DNA from: Desulfarculus baarsii DSM 2075
GTDB lineage: Bacteria > Desulfobacterota > Desulfarculia > Desulfarculales > Desulfarculaceae
Direction of reading: 5' to 3'
Assembly: GCF_000143965.1 (NCBI RefSeq)
Contig: NC_014365.1
Coordinates: forward strand, 3,313,501-3,377,500
Length of the DNA stretch: 64,000 nt
Shown here: in pieces, positions 43,900 to 52,502 of the stretch
Layout of the letters: each line of letters starts with the position of its first letter
How positions within the stretch are numbered: position 1 is the stretch's first letter
Notes under the pieces: generated by a model
Databases searched by the model: none
What the model saw: the letters and a program-made list of their open reading frames with translations, nothing else
What the model was told of the DNA's origin: nothing
Made by a program: the position numbers and the translations under genes

Positions 43900-44943
43900 T
43901 CAGGCGTAGTCGACCAGTTGGGCCCGGCAGAGGGCCAGATCGTCCGGCGTGGGCGCGAAGGGAAAGTTGCGCAGGGGCTGGCTGGGCCGTTCGTTGGCGA
44001 AAGGCCGGTTGCAGGCCACGGCCACGCTCTGGCCGGGGCAGCCCGAGGTCATGAAGCACTGACCGCCCTCCAGGGCCGCCTCGATGACCGCCGCGCCCAC
44101 GCCAAAGCCCACGATGCGCCCCTGATCGTCGTAGGCGAAATCTGCCTCCACGGCCAGATCGCCGTCGATGAGCCAGCGGGCCAGTTGCGCGCGGCGATAG
44201 CCGCCCAGCGGCGGCTGGGGCCGGTCTTGCAGCAACGAGCCGGCTTCCGGAAAAAAGCTGAACAAATGCGTCGCGCCGCCCATGTCCCGCGCCCGTTGCA
44301 TGGCCCGGGCCAGGTCGCGCTCGCTCTCGCCCAGGCCGTGGATCAGGTGCACGCCGGCCAGGCCCGGCCCGAACACGGCCAAGGCCCAGGCGTAGGCGTC
44401 CCAATAAAGCTCCCAGCGATGGGGCCCGGCCACGCCTGGGCCGCGCAGGCGGCTGAAAAGCTCCGGCGTGGCGCAGTCGATGGCCACCCCGACGCGCTCG
44501 GCCCCGGCCCGACGCAGGCGCGTCAAGCCGTCGTGGCCCAGCACGGTGGGCGCGACCAGCACCGAAATCGGCGGCGCGACCTCGGCGCGCAACCGCTCGA
44601 CCAGGGCCACGGCTTCGTCCAGGGCTTGGGGGTGGGTGATCATCGACAAACACACCCGCTGGACCACGCCACGGCCTTGCACGGCCCGCAGGCGCGCGAT
44701 GATCTCGTCGGCGGCGCGGCGCGGCCAGTCCACGCGGATAAAGCTGTCCCGCCGGGCCAAGCGCTGGCGGCCCAGGCCGCAAAAGGCGCAGTTGGCCCGA
44801 CAACCGCCGGGCAGTTCCTGCAACAGATTCACGCAGTGCAGCCTGGCCCCCCGCGCGAAAAACCCCCGCGCCAGGCCAAGCTCCATGGCCGCGGCCAGGC
44901 TCAGGCGCAGGGTGGGGTTGACGCGGCTCAGGTCGCTGGCCAT
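43900..44943 (-). CDS. Radical SAM protein, LipS-type lipoyl synthase candidate (A)
   Basis: The 347-residue protein resembles biotin synthase. CRANCAFC (C-x3-C-x2-C, about residues 48-55) binds the radical SAM 4Fe-4S cluster. The C-terminal half has ECHLIHGLGES-like and MTSGCPGQSVAVACNRPFANERP motifs with Cys that could hold an auxiliary cluster acting as sulfur donor. In the context of LplA, a GcvH-like carrier and a GGR-type flavoprotein, it is best read as one of the LipS1/LipS2 pair that inserts sulfur into protein-bound octanoyl groups. I cannot decide which. It overlaps the preceding radical SAM gene by 16 bp and ends the operon. Confidence 0.75.
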   Translation of the reverse strand: MASDLSRVNPTLRLSLAAAMELGLARGFFARGARLHCVNLLQELPGGCRANCAFCGLGRQRLARRDSFIRVDWPRRAADEIIARLRAVQGRGVVQRVCLSMITHPQALDEAVALVERLRAEVAPPISVLVAPTVLGHDGLTRLRRAGAERVGVAIDCATPELFSRLRGPGVAGPHRWELYWDAYAWALAVFGPGLAGVHLIHGLGESERDLARAMQRARDMGGATHLFSFFPEAGSLLQDRPQPPLGGYRRAQLARWLIDGDLAVEADFAYDDQGRIVGFGVGAAVIEAALEGGQCFMTSGCPGQSVAVACNRPFANERPSQPLRNFPFAPTPDDLALCRAQLVDYA

Positions 44944-45857
44944 GGTCGTTCTCCGGGCGCGCCGACGCAGAGGCTGGGCGAGGCGGCGCAGCAGATGTCG
45001 CGCCAGACCGGTCGGCGGCCCAGCTCCAGGGCCAGGCGGGCCGTGGCCAACGAGGGCGCGGCGATGTTGTCGACCCCGGCCAGGATGGCCAGGCGTTCCA
45101 GTTCGGCGGCGTGGGGCCCCCTGGGCCGGCCACAGCCCAGGTTGATCACAAGCTCCGGGGCCAAGCCACGGGCCAGGCCGATCAGCCGGGCCACCGCCGC
45201 TGGCGGCGGTGGGCTGACCCCGGCCATGGGCGTGCCGGCCAGCGGCCGCAGGGCCAACAGCACCAAAACCCGCGCCCCGCTGGCCACGGCCATGGCCACG
45301 GCCCGCTCCTCGCCGGCCAGGCGGCCGTGATCCAGGCCGACCACCACGTGGGGGGCCAGGTTCAATCCGGCCCCGGCCAGGGCCTGGAGGCTTTGCTCCA
45401 CGCGGTCCACGCCCGACAAGCCATAGATCCGCCGGGCCACGGCGTCGTCGCCGATGAGGTCGATCATGGCCAGATCGACGCCGGAGGCGGCCAGCAGCCG
45501 GGCCTGGCCCTCGTCGGCAAAGCCGGCGTGCACGGCCAGGTAGAGCCCGGTCTCGTCCTTGATCCGCGCCAGCGCCCCGGCAAAGCGCTCCCAGGGCAGG
45601 CGGCCGTTTTGGTCGCAGCCGCCGCTGATCAACAGGCCCGGCGCGCCGGCGGCCTTGGCGGCCTTGGCCTGGTCCACCAGGGCCCGTGGGTCGTTTGCCG
45701 CGGTCATGCCCGCCAACATGCGGCCCTGGCAGTGGGGGCACATCAGCCGGCAGGCCCCGCCGCCCAGGCTGAGCGCCGGAAAGCGCCCCCGCCGGCCGTC
45801 GTAGACGATCATCCCCGGCACGAACAGGCCCAGTTCCGCGCCCGCCGCCTGGCTCAT
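44928..45857 (-). CDS. Radical SAM protein, LipS-type lipoyl synthase candidate (B)
   Basis: The 309-residue protein has the radical SAM motif CRLMCPHC (C-x3-C-x2-C, about residues 36-43), LLISGGCDQNGRLPWERF and MIDLIGDDAVARRIYGL. A C-terminal INLGCGRPRG and DICCAAS supply extra Cys for an auxiliary cluster. It is the likely partner of the next radical SAM protein in a LipS1/LipS2 system. ATG at 45857 overlaps the stop of the flavoprotein gene (ATGA), and its own end overlaps the next gene, so the three are translationally coupled. Confidence 0.75.
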   Translation of the reverse strand: MSQAAGAELGLFVPGMIVYDGRRGRFPALSLGGGACRLMCPHCQGRMLAGMTAANDPRALVDQAKAAKAAGAPGLLISGGCDQNGRLPWERFAGALARIKDETGLYLAVHAGFADEGQARLLAASGVDLAMIDLIGDDAVARRIYGLSGVDRVEQSLQALAGAGLNLAPHVVVGLDHGRLAGEERAVAMAVASGARVLVLLALRPLAGTPMAGVSPPPPAAVARLIGLARGLAPELVINLGCGRPRGPHAAELERLAILAGVDNIAAPSLATARLALELGRRPVWRDICCAASPSLCVGAPGERPWPAT

Positions 45858-46927
45858 CGCCCGGCCTCGGCCGGCCACAGCGGCCAATAGCGCCGCGCGG
45901 CCGCCGGCCAGTCGGCCCGCCACAGCGCCCAGGCCCCTTGGCGGGCGGCCAGGCCCCGGCCCAGATATTGACCAAAGCGCGCCGTCAGTTCGGCCTGATA
46001 GGCCGGCCCGGCCCCGGCCACGCCCCTGGCCAGATCGGCCGCCGCCGCCCCGGCCAACAGGCCAGAATCCACTGCCTGGGGCAGGCCCGCGCCCGTGCAG
46101 GGGTGACCCAGGCCGGCCGCGTCGCCGCAGAGCAAAAGCGGCGTCTGGCCCGGCCCCCGGACAAAGGCCGCGCGGGGTCCGTCGTGGCCCAGCCAGCCGC
46201 CGCCCCGCCGGACGACCCCGGGCCCGATCAGCCCCTGGGCCAACAAAGACTCGCGCCAGGCGGCCAGCAAGGCCGGCAAGCGCCGCCGGCCCAGCGTCAC
46301 GCCACCCAGGCCGATGTTGACCGTGGCCCCCTTGGGAAAGCTCCAACCATAGCCGAAAAGCTCGGGCCAAAACTCCACCGCCGGCCGGCAGGGCCTCGGC
46401 CCGGCCTCCACTTCCAGGTTGATGGCCGGCGCGCCGGCCTGGCGGCCCAGGCCCAAGGCCCTGGCCAGCGGCGACAAGGCCCCGTCGGCCACGATCACCG
46501 CCCCGGCCCGCACGGCAAAGCGCCCCGCCGGGCCCGCGACCAACAACCGGCCGTCCTCGTCCAGGCCCAGGGCCCTGGCCCGGCAAGTCAACGAGCCGCC
46601 CCACCACAGGGCCTCCTCGGCCAACGCCTTTTGCCACGTGGGCCGGTCCACGACCACCCCGGCCACCCGCGCCACGGCGCGCGTCTGGCCGGCCCGGCAT
46701 TCCAGCTCGCCAACGCGGGCGCGCGGCGCCTCGGCCGGAACCTGGCCCTGGCCCAAAACCAGGCCCGGCAGCCACTCGGCGCAGTGGTTGGGCCAGCCCA
46801 CCTGGGCCTTGGCCTCGATGATCAACGTCCAGGCCCCGGCCCTGGCCGCCGCCTGGGCCGCCAGCAGCCCGGCCGGCCCGGCCCCGACAATGGCCACGTC
46901 CACGGCGATTTTTTGCGGCCGGCGCAA
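45854..46927 (-). CDS. FAD-dependent oxidoreductase, geranylgeranyl reductase type (LipT-like)
   Basis: The 357-residue flavoprotein has the FAD motif DVAIVGAGPAGLLAAQAAARAG (about residues 10-31). WSFPKGATVNIGLGG and LLCGDAAGLGHPCTGAGLPQAVDSG are typical of the geranylgeranyl reductase family. GGR-type flavoproteins called LipT accompany lipS1/lipS2 in many prokaryotes, where they may reduce or manage thiols during lipoate assembly; that role is inferred here from position. The start is a TTG at 46927, five bases after the lplA stop; GTG at 46909 is the alternative. Confidence 0.78.
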   Translation of the reverse strand: MRRPQKIAVDVAIVGAGPAGLLAAQAAARAGAWTLIIEAKAQVGWPNHCAEWLPGLVLGQGQVPAEAPRARVGELECRAGQTRAVARVAGVVVDRPTWQKALAEEALWWGGSLTCRARALGLDEDGRLLVAGPAGRFAVRAGAVIVADGALSPLARALGLGRQAGAPAINLEVEAGPRPCRPAVEFWPELFGYGWSFPKGATVNIGLGGVTLGRRRLPALLAAWRESLLAQGLIGPGVVRRGGGWLGHDGPRAAFVRGPGQTPLLLCGDAAGLGHPCTGAGLPQAVDSGLLAGAAAADLARGVAGAGPAYQAELTARFGQYLGRGLAARQGAWALWRADWPAAARRYWPLWPAEAGR

Positions 46928-46932
46928 GGGCC

Positions 46933-48492
46933 CTAGCCTCGCCCGGCCAAAAAGCGCGCCACCCGCGTCAGCAGGTCGATCTCCAGGCGGCTTTGGCTCT
47001 CGAAACGGCCGGCGTAGGCCGCCTCGTGCTTGCCCAGGTCATAGCAGGTCAGCGAATCCAGCCCCACGATGAAGCCTTGGGGCCCGGCGGCGGCCATCTC
47101 GTCTTGGTGCTTGGCCAAAAAGGCCTGGCAGCAACTGCCCAGGTAGGTCTGACCCGGCTGGGCGGCCAGGGCGCCGAGTTCTTCCATCAGGTGCTCGAAG
47201 CTGGTGATGCTCACCGGCCGCATGCCCAGTTCATCGGCCAGGTCGTAGAGCGGGCCGATCGCGCACAGGCCACATTGCGCGCAGCCGTCCTCGTGGCGCT
47301 GGGGGCAGGACAAGTCCTTGGCGCAATAAGGCAAAAGCAGCGTGCGCGGCCGGTTGAAGCCCGCCAGGCCCAGCTCGGCGGCGATGGGATAAATATCGTT
47401 TAGCTCCTCGGCGGCGAAGCCCGGCCAGGGGGCCGCGCCCTTTGCGGCGGCCTGGCCAACGGCCGCGACGAGTTGGGTCTTTTCCACGCCGATCAGCTCG
47501 ACGCCATCGCCGGCCAACAGCGGCGTCAAGATCGCCCGCAACCGGTCGGGGTCCAGTTCGGCCCCGCGCAACGCGCCCTCCAGGTCCATGATCAGGCGCT
47601 GGGGCCGGCAAAAAAAATCGCCGGTGAGCAGGGCCTGCTTGATCCGCCGCCGGCCGGGCTCGGGCAAAAGGACCACGTTCAGCCGGCCCGACTGGGCCCG
47701 CAGCACTTGATCGGCCTGGCCCAGCCCGCCGCGCCGCCAGATCCATTGGTCCGACTGATAGTGCGCCAGCTCGTCGGCCAGGCGCGCCCGTTCGCGCTCG
47801 CTGAGCGCGGCCGGGGACAGGCTAAGCCCCAGGCCCTCGGCAAAGGCCGTGGCGATGGCCTCTTTCAGGCGGTCCATCCCTGGCGGGCCGCCCAGTTCGT
47901 CGGCCAAAAAGGTCAGGCGTTGCAAGAGGCTCTGCATCTCGCGGCGCTTTAGCTTTTCCACCGGCACGCGTAGCGCCCGCAGCATCTGCTCCATGCAGTT
48001 TTCCACCAGCACCGTGCCCTGGAACATCCAGCCCTGGCCGAAAAAGGCCATGCCCGTGCCCGAGACCTTGCGGCCGTTGATTTCTATATCGTTGCGCGGC
48101 CGAAAGGCGGCCGGCGCGCCCAGGCTGGTGATGGCTCTGGCGGCCAGGTCGGCCAGGCGGGCGGTGATCTGGGCGAAATCGCGGCCCAGGCCGGGGGCGC
48201 TGTTGGGCCAGAACAACTCGAAGCCCAGCATCGACGGCGTGAACAAGATCGCCCCGCCGCCGGTGACGCGGCGGTTGATGGCGATGCCCTGCTGGCGGCA
48301 ATAATCCAGGCGCAGCTCGGCGGCCGGGTCTTGGTTGTGGCCGACCAGGGCCGCCGGCGGGTCGAAGCGCAAAAAACGCAGCGTCGGCGGCGAGAGCCCG
48401 GCCTCGACTTCTTCTAGAATGATCGTGTCCAGGGCCATGTTGGCCGCGCCGCTTTGCAGGCCGGTGTCCAAAAGGCGAGCGTGGATGGTCAT
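46933..48492 (-). CDS. lplA: Lipoate-protein ligase fused to DUF116
   Basis: The 519-residue protein is a fusion. Residues 1-345 are a lipoate-protein ligase A: RRVTGGGAILFTPSML, then NDIEINGRKVSGTGMAF with the catalytic Lys, and a C-terminal accessory region. Residues about 355-519 are DUF116. It contains LLPYCAKDLSCPQRHEDGC and CGLCAIGPL Cys clusters, YLGSCCQAFLAKH and DSLTCYDLGKHEAAYAG. LplA adenylates and attaches lipoate or octanoate to the carrier Lys; DUF116 has no known reaction but its Cys suggest an Fe-S centre. ATG at 48492 overlaps the carrier gene stop (ATGA). Confidence 0.87.
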   Translation of the reverse strand: MTIHARLLDTGLQSGAANMALDTIILEEVEAGLSPPTLRFLRFDPPAALVGHNQDPAAELRLDYCRQQGIAINRRVTGGGAILFTPSMLGFELFWPNSAPGLGRDFAQITARLADLAARAITSLGAPAAFRPRNDIEINGRKVSGTGMAFFGQGWMFQGTVLVENCMEQMLRALRVPVEKLKRREMQSLLQRLTFLADELGGPPGMDRLKEAIATAFAEGLGLSLSPAALSERERARLADELAHYQSDQWIWRRGGLGQADQVLRAQSGRLNVVLLPEPGRRRIKQALLTGDFFCRPQRLIMDLEGALRGAELDPDRLRAILTPLLAGDGVELIGVEKTQLVAAVGQAAAKGAAPWPGFAAEELNDIYPIAAELGLAGFNRPRTLLLPYCAKDLSCPQRHEDGCAQCGLCAIGPLYDLADELGMRPVSITSFEHLMEELGALAAQPGQTYLGSCCQAFLAKHQDEMAAAGPQGFIVGLDSLTCYDLGKHEAAYAGRFESQSRLEIDLLTRVARFLAGRG

Positions 48493-48923
48493 GCCGGAAA
48501 CGCCGGGCAATCGTCCAGCCGGGCCAGCTCGGCGCTGATGAAATCGCGCAAGGCCGGCCCGCGCAGCAGGCCGGGCAGTTCGGCCTCCAGGGCGCTGGGC
48601 GCGATGCGGCAGAGCCATTGGCCGTAGGGGTCGGCGTTGATCGGCCGGGGATCGTCCGCCAGGGCCTGGTTGACCTGGCGCACCACGCCCGAGATGGGCG
48701 CGACAATGCGGCCGACCCACTTGCCGCTCTCCACCGAGCCCAGGGTCTGGCCTTGCGCCACGCTCAGGCCCGGCCGGGGCAGATCGACAAAGGCGATCTC
48801 GCCGGCCTGGTCGGCGGTGTAGGCGTCCAGGCCCGTGGCCGCCAGCTCGCCCTCCAGGCGCAGCCACTGGTGGTTGCGGTCGTAATGCAGCTCATCGGGA
48901 AAGTCGTATCCGTTTATGTTCAC
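48489..48923 (-). CDS. GcvH-like lipoyl carrier protein
   Basis: The 144-residue protein has the glycine-cleavage H-protein fold (NHQWLRLEGELAATGLDAYTAD, GEIAFVDLPRPG). Its lipoylation loop is SVESGKWVGRI, with modified Lys68 in place of the usual ESVKAxSD. The ESGK variant is seen among alternative lipoate-binding proteins. It is probably charged by the adjacent LplA and matured by the radical SAM pair. GTG at 48923 overlaps the decarboxylase stop (GTGA). Whether it serves glycine cleavage or another decarboxylation is open. Confidence 0.85.
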   Translation of the reverse strand: MNINGYDFPDELHYDRNHQWLRLEGELAATGLDAYTADQAGEIAFVDLPRPGLSVAQGQTLGSVESGKWVGRIVAPISGVVRQVNQALADDPRPINADPYGQWLCRIAPSALEAELPGLLRGPALRDFISAELARLDDCPAFPA

Positions 48924-50383
48924 GACGGCGCTCCGGGGCTTTGCGGGGGTTGGACAAACAGCTCGTTGAAATATTCGCGCAATAGAACCTCGCGCAGGGC
49001 TGGCGTCATGACGTTTAACAGGCCATTGACCCCGGCCATGCGCCGGGGCAGGCCCGCGCCGCCCAGGCCGGCGGCCGAGAGCATGGCCGCGACGTCTTGC
49101 GGCCTCAGGCTGGCGGCGTCCAGACCGGCCAGACCCCGGGCCAGGGCGGGCCAGTCGGGCGGGCCCTTTTCGGCGGCCAGGCGGGCGCAGTCGGCCAGAT
49201 CGGCCAGCAGCTCATCGACCCGGGCCAGGCTGGCGGCGCTGACGCTCAGGTGGATGTTCTCGGGCGAGGACGCGAAGCGAAACTGCGGTTGCAGGCTCCA
49301 GCCGCGCGTCTTCATCTCGTCGATGATCTCGAAGACGTCGATCCGCGGGGCGGCGATGGCCACCAGGCACAGCTCGGGCCGGCCCAGGATCTCCAGGCCG
49401 TCGATGGCCCGCGCGCCCTCGATGATCCGCCGCGTGGCGCGCAGGGTCTGATCGGCCAGGGCCAGATAGCCGTCGTCGCCGATGTGGTTGAGCACGGCCC
49501 AGGCCGCGGCCATGGGCCCGCCGGACTTGCTGGACTGCACGGCGTTGTTGACCACGGCGTAGCCCGGCCACTGGGCGCAGGCGAAGATCTGATGCCGGCG
49601 CAGGTCTTTGTTTTTGTAGCAGATTATCGATGCGCCCTTGGGGCAGTAGGCGTATTTGTGCCAATCCATCGAGATCGACGACACCCCGGGCACGGAAAAG
49701 TCAAAGGGCGTGGCCTCCTGGCCCAGCCGGCGGAAATAAGGCAATAAAAACCCGCCGATGCAGCCGTCCACGTGCAGCCATAGGTCGCGCTCCAGGGCCA
49801 ATTGGCCCAGCTCCGGGATGGGGTCGCAGACGCCGTGGGCGTAGCTGACCGCCGAGCCGACAAGCATGATCGTCGCCGGCGTGATCGCCCGGGCCATGGC
49901 CGCCACGTCGGCCTTGAAGCTTAGCTCGTCCACCGGCACGCTCACCACCCGCAGGCCCAGGTAGTGCGCGGCCTTGAAAAAAGCGGCGTGAGCCGTGGCG
50001 GGCAAGACCATCTCGGGCCGGCCCAGGGCGGGGTTGCGGGCCATGGCCCGATCGCGGGCGGCCTTGACGGCCAAGATGATGCTCTCGGTGCCGCCGCTGG
50101 TGAAGTTGCCCACCACCCGCTCGTCGCCGCCCAGATGGGCCGCAGCCATGGCCGCCAGGTCGGTCTCCAGGCGCAGCAGGCTGGGAAAGGCCGTGGGATC
50201 AAGGCCGTTTGGCGTCAGGTACATGGCGTGGGCCCGCCGAGCCAGTTCGTCCAGATCGGGCCGGCCGGCGTCGTAGACATAGGCCCACAACGCGCCGCCC
50301 TTGACCGCCAGATCGTCTTGGCCCATGGCCGCCAGGTCGGCCAGCACCGTTTCCATGGCTCGCCCGTGGGGCGGTATCTTCAT
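48920..50383 (-). CDS. PLP-dependent group II decarboxylase / sphingosine-phosphate lyase-like
   Basis: The 487-residue fold-type I PLP enzyme shows GNFTSGGTESIILAVKAARD (phosphate binding), LHVDGCIGGFLLPYFRRLG and SISMDWHKYAYCPKGAS, whose Lys near residue 244 should form the Schiff base. The closest groups are aspartate/tyrosine decarboxylases and sphingosine-1-phosphate lyase. ATG at 50383 follows GGAGG. It opens the operon and overlaps the GcvH-like gene by four bases, which suggests the decarboxylase and the lipoyl carrier work together, much as GcvP works with GcvH. A purely metabolic decarboxylase is the alternative. Confidence 0.83.
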   Translation of the reverse strand: MKIPPHGRAMETVLADLAAMGQDDLAVKGGALWAYVYDAGRPDLDELARRAHAMYLTPNGLDPTAFPSLLRLETDLAAMAAAHLGGDERVVGNFTSGGTESIILAVKAARDRAMARNPALGRPEMVLPATAHAAFFKAAHYLGLRVVSVPVDELSFKADVAAMARAITPATIMLVGSAVSYAHGVCDPIPELGQLALERDLWLHVDGCIGGFLLPYFRRLGQEATPFDFSVPGVSSISMDWHKYAYCPKGASIICYKNKDLRRHQIFACAQWPGYAVVNNAVQSSKSGGPMAAAWAVLNHIGDDGYLALADQTLRATRRIIEGARAIDGLEILGRPELCLVAIAAPRIDVFEIIDEMKTRGWSLQPQFRFASSPENIHLSVSAASLARVDELLADLADCARLAAEKGPPDWPALARGLAGLDAASLRPQDVAAMLSAAGLGGAGLPRRMAGVNGLLNVMTPALREVLLREYFNELFVQPPQSPGAPS

Positions 50384-50450
50384 TGGCGCGCCTCCGCGCT
50401 GGGGGGTCGAACCGTTGGCGGCCACCGGCCTCGGTCCGGGCCGCCGCTTG

Positions 50451-50539
50451 AGCCTAGGCTACACGCCGTCCGGGCGTCCGGCAAGGGCGTTTTGATATCA
50501 TGCCGAATACACGCGCATATTCAGATGGTTGACCGGTCA
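50451..50539. promoter_or_regulatory. Divergent control region with two perfect 10-bp palindromes
   Basis: AGCCTAGGCT (50451-50460) and TGACCGGTCA (50530-50539) are perfect palindromes between the divergent lipoate operon and the chemoreceptor gene. On the - strand TTGCCG and TAGCCT, 17 bp apart, overlap the first. On the + strand TTGACC (50529) with TACATT 18 bp on overlaps the second. The rest of 50384-50674 shows nothing recognisable beyond AT-rich patches. Confidence 0.35.
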
Positions 50540-50674
50540 GTCATCGACATGATACATTACCCTTCGCCCACGGTCAAGGGCGGTGAATAGCGACGGTTGT
50601 TGATTGGCCGGCCGGTTTCGGCGTGATAAGATACGGCGCAACCAACATTGTCATTACAGCCAAGAGGAGCGATC

Positions 50675-52399
50675 ATGGAGCAGCGGCGGCTGATCGGCAA
50701 GGGCAAGTTCATCCTGCTCACGGCGGGGTATTTCGTTCTGTGCAACTGGGCGTTCATCGTCCTGACGCGGGTGATTCAGCCGATATTGCTGGGCGAGGTG
50801 CATTTCAATTGGCTGGTGCGCACCATCGTCGCGCCGATTCCCCTCAGCCTGGTGCTGTTTTTGCCGTTCGTGTTCATCGCCGGACGTTTTTACGAGCGGC
50901 CGGATTTCGATTTTCCCGGCAAGATGCAATCGGGCGTCAAGATCCTGGCCGTGGTCGCCTTTGCCCTGACCTTCATCATGACCTACACCGGCGATGGCGG
51001 CGACCTGATCATGATCGGCATGATCTCGCTCAACGTGATGCTGGCCATTGTCAACGCCAGCTACGCCCTGCGCTTCGTGCTGGTCAGGCTGGTGGCGCGC
51101 AACTTCCCCGATTTCGACCAGACCCGCCAGACCGTGCGCCTGGCCCCCCGGATCATGTTCATCGTGCTGCTGGGCGTCAACATGATGATGATGTTCATCA
51201 ACGGCGTGCACGTGGTTTACCGGGGCGTGTATTTCCAGAATCAGGCCCTGCGCATGACCCAGTCCATGGAGCTGGCCCTGGCCTCGGGCGGCGGCGCGGC
51301 GGCCGCGCGGGCGGCGGCGCGTGGTTTCGCGGTGAACGAGGCGACGGCCGCCACGGCCGATCCGGCCCAGGCCATGGCCATCCAGGCCGCCAGCGAGGGT
51401 CGCGGTCACGCGGTCAAGGGCGATGTCGTGCTGGCGGCCCTGGCCTTGGGCGAGGGCGGGCGCTATCTGGTGGCCAGCGCCCCGGTGAGCGTGGTCCACG
51501 CGGTGTTGTATCGCAACTTCACCTCGCCGATGATCGTCTTTTCGCTGCTGGCGGCCCTGTTCGGCCTGTTGGTCTGGCTGATGGTCCGTTCGATGGCCCG
51601 GCCCATCGAACGGGTGATCGACGGACTCGACGAGGTGGGCGGGGCCGTGGCCCAAAGCGCGCGGCACCTGTCCAGTTCCAGCCAGAGCCTGGCCGAGGGC
51701 TCCTCGCAGCAGGCGGCCTCGTTGGAAGAGAGCGCCGCCTCCATGGAGCAGATGTCGGCCATGACCAGGCGCAACGCCCACAGCGCCCAGCAATGCCACC
51801 AGCTCATGGGCCAGGCCGCCGCCCACGTGACCCAGGCCCGCCAGGTCATGGATCAGCTCAACGCCTCCATGGAGCAAGTCACCGCCGCCAGCGAGGCCAC
51901 CTTCAAAATCATCAAGACCATCGACGAAGTGGCCTTCCAGACCAACCTGCTGGCCCTCAACGCCGCCGTGGAGGCCGCCCGGGCCGGCGAGGCCGGGGCG
52001 GGATTTGCCGTGGTGGCCGACGAGGTGCGCAACCTGGCCCTGCGGGCGGCGGCGGCGGCCCGCGAGACTTCGGCGATGATCGAGGACACCGTGGGCAAGG
52101 TCAAGGCCGGCGCGGCCATGGCCGATCAGGCGGCTCAGGGTTTCGCCGCCGTGGCCTCGGCCACGGGCAAGGTGGGCGAGCTGGTGGGTGAGATCGCCGC
52201 CGCCTCCGACGAACAGGCCCGGGGCATCGTCCAGGTGGGCCAGGCCGTCAGCCAGATGGATCAGCTCACCCAACGCAACGCCGCCGGAGCCGAGGAGACC
52301 GCCAGCGCCGCCCACGACATGGACGGACAGGCCAAACGCATGCACGCCCTGGTGCGGGCCCTGGCCGCGCTGATCAGCAATCGCCACAGGGGTGAATAA
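50675..52399 (+). CDS. Methyl-accepting chemotaxis protein with polytopic N-terminus
   Basis: The 574-residue receptor has an unusual N-terminal half with about seven hydrophobic segments (residues about 10-310) and only a short soluble loop before the last TM. The signal domain is standard ([40 protein letters not shown]). No named sensor domain is recognised, so it may sense membrane state or couple to another membrane protein. ATG at 50675 follows AAGAGGAG. The hairpin-tip DNA is identical over about 65 bp to the receptor at 4890-6446. Confidence 0.9.
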   Translation: MEQRRLIGKGKFILLTAGYFVLCNWAFIVLTRVIQPILLGEVHFNWLVRTIVAPIPLSLVLFLPFVFIAGRFYERPDFDFPGKMQSGVKILAVVAFALTFIMTYTGDGGDLIMIGMISLNVMLAIVNASYALRFVLVRLVARNFPDFDQTRQTVRLAPRIMFIVLLGVNMMMMFINGVHVVYRGVYFQNQALRMTQSMELALASGGGAAAARAAARGFAVNEATAATADPAQAMAIQAASEGRGHAVKGDVVLAALALGEGGRYLVASAPVSVVHAVLYRNFTSPMIVFSLLAALFGLLVWLMVRSMARPIERVIDGLDEVGGAVAQSARHLSSSSQSLAEGSSQQAASLEESAASMEQMSAMTRRNAHSAQQCHQLMGQAAAHVTQARQVMDQLNASMEQVTAASEATFKIIKTIDEVAFQTNLLALNAAVEAARAGEAGAGFAVVADEVRNLALRAAAAARETSAMIEDTVGKVKAGAAMADQAAQGFAAVASATGKVGELVGEIAAASDEQARGIVQVGQAVSQMDQLTQRNAAGAEETASAAHDMDGQAKRMHALVRALAALISNRHRGE

Positions 52400-52502
52400 C
52401 AGCGCTGTCCTTTTGCCGCCGGATGTAGTACAAAGAAAGGGGGTAGGTTTCATGATCATCGCCAACGGGCGCCGATCATGAAAAAAAGAGAGGAGCCAAG
52501 GC

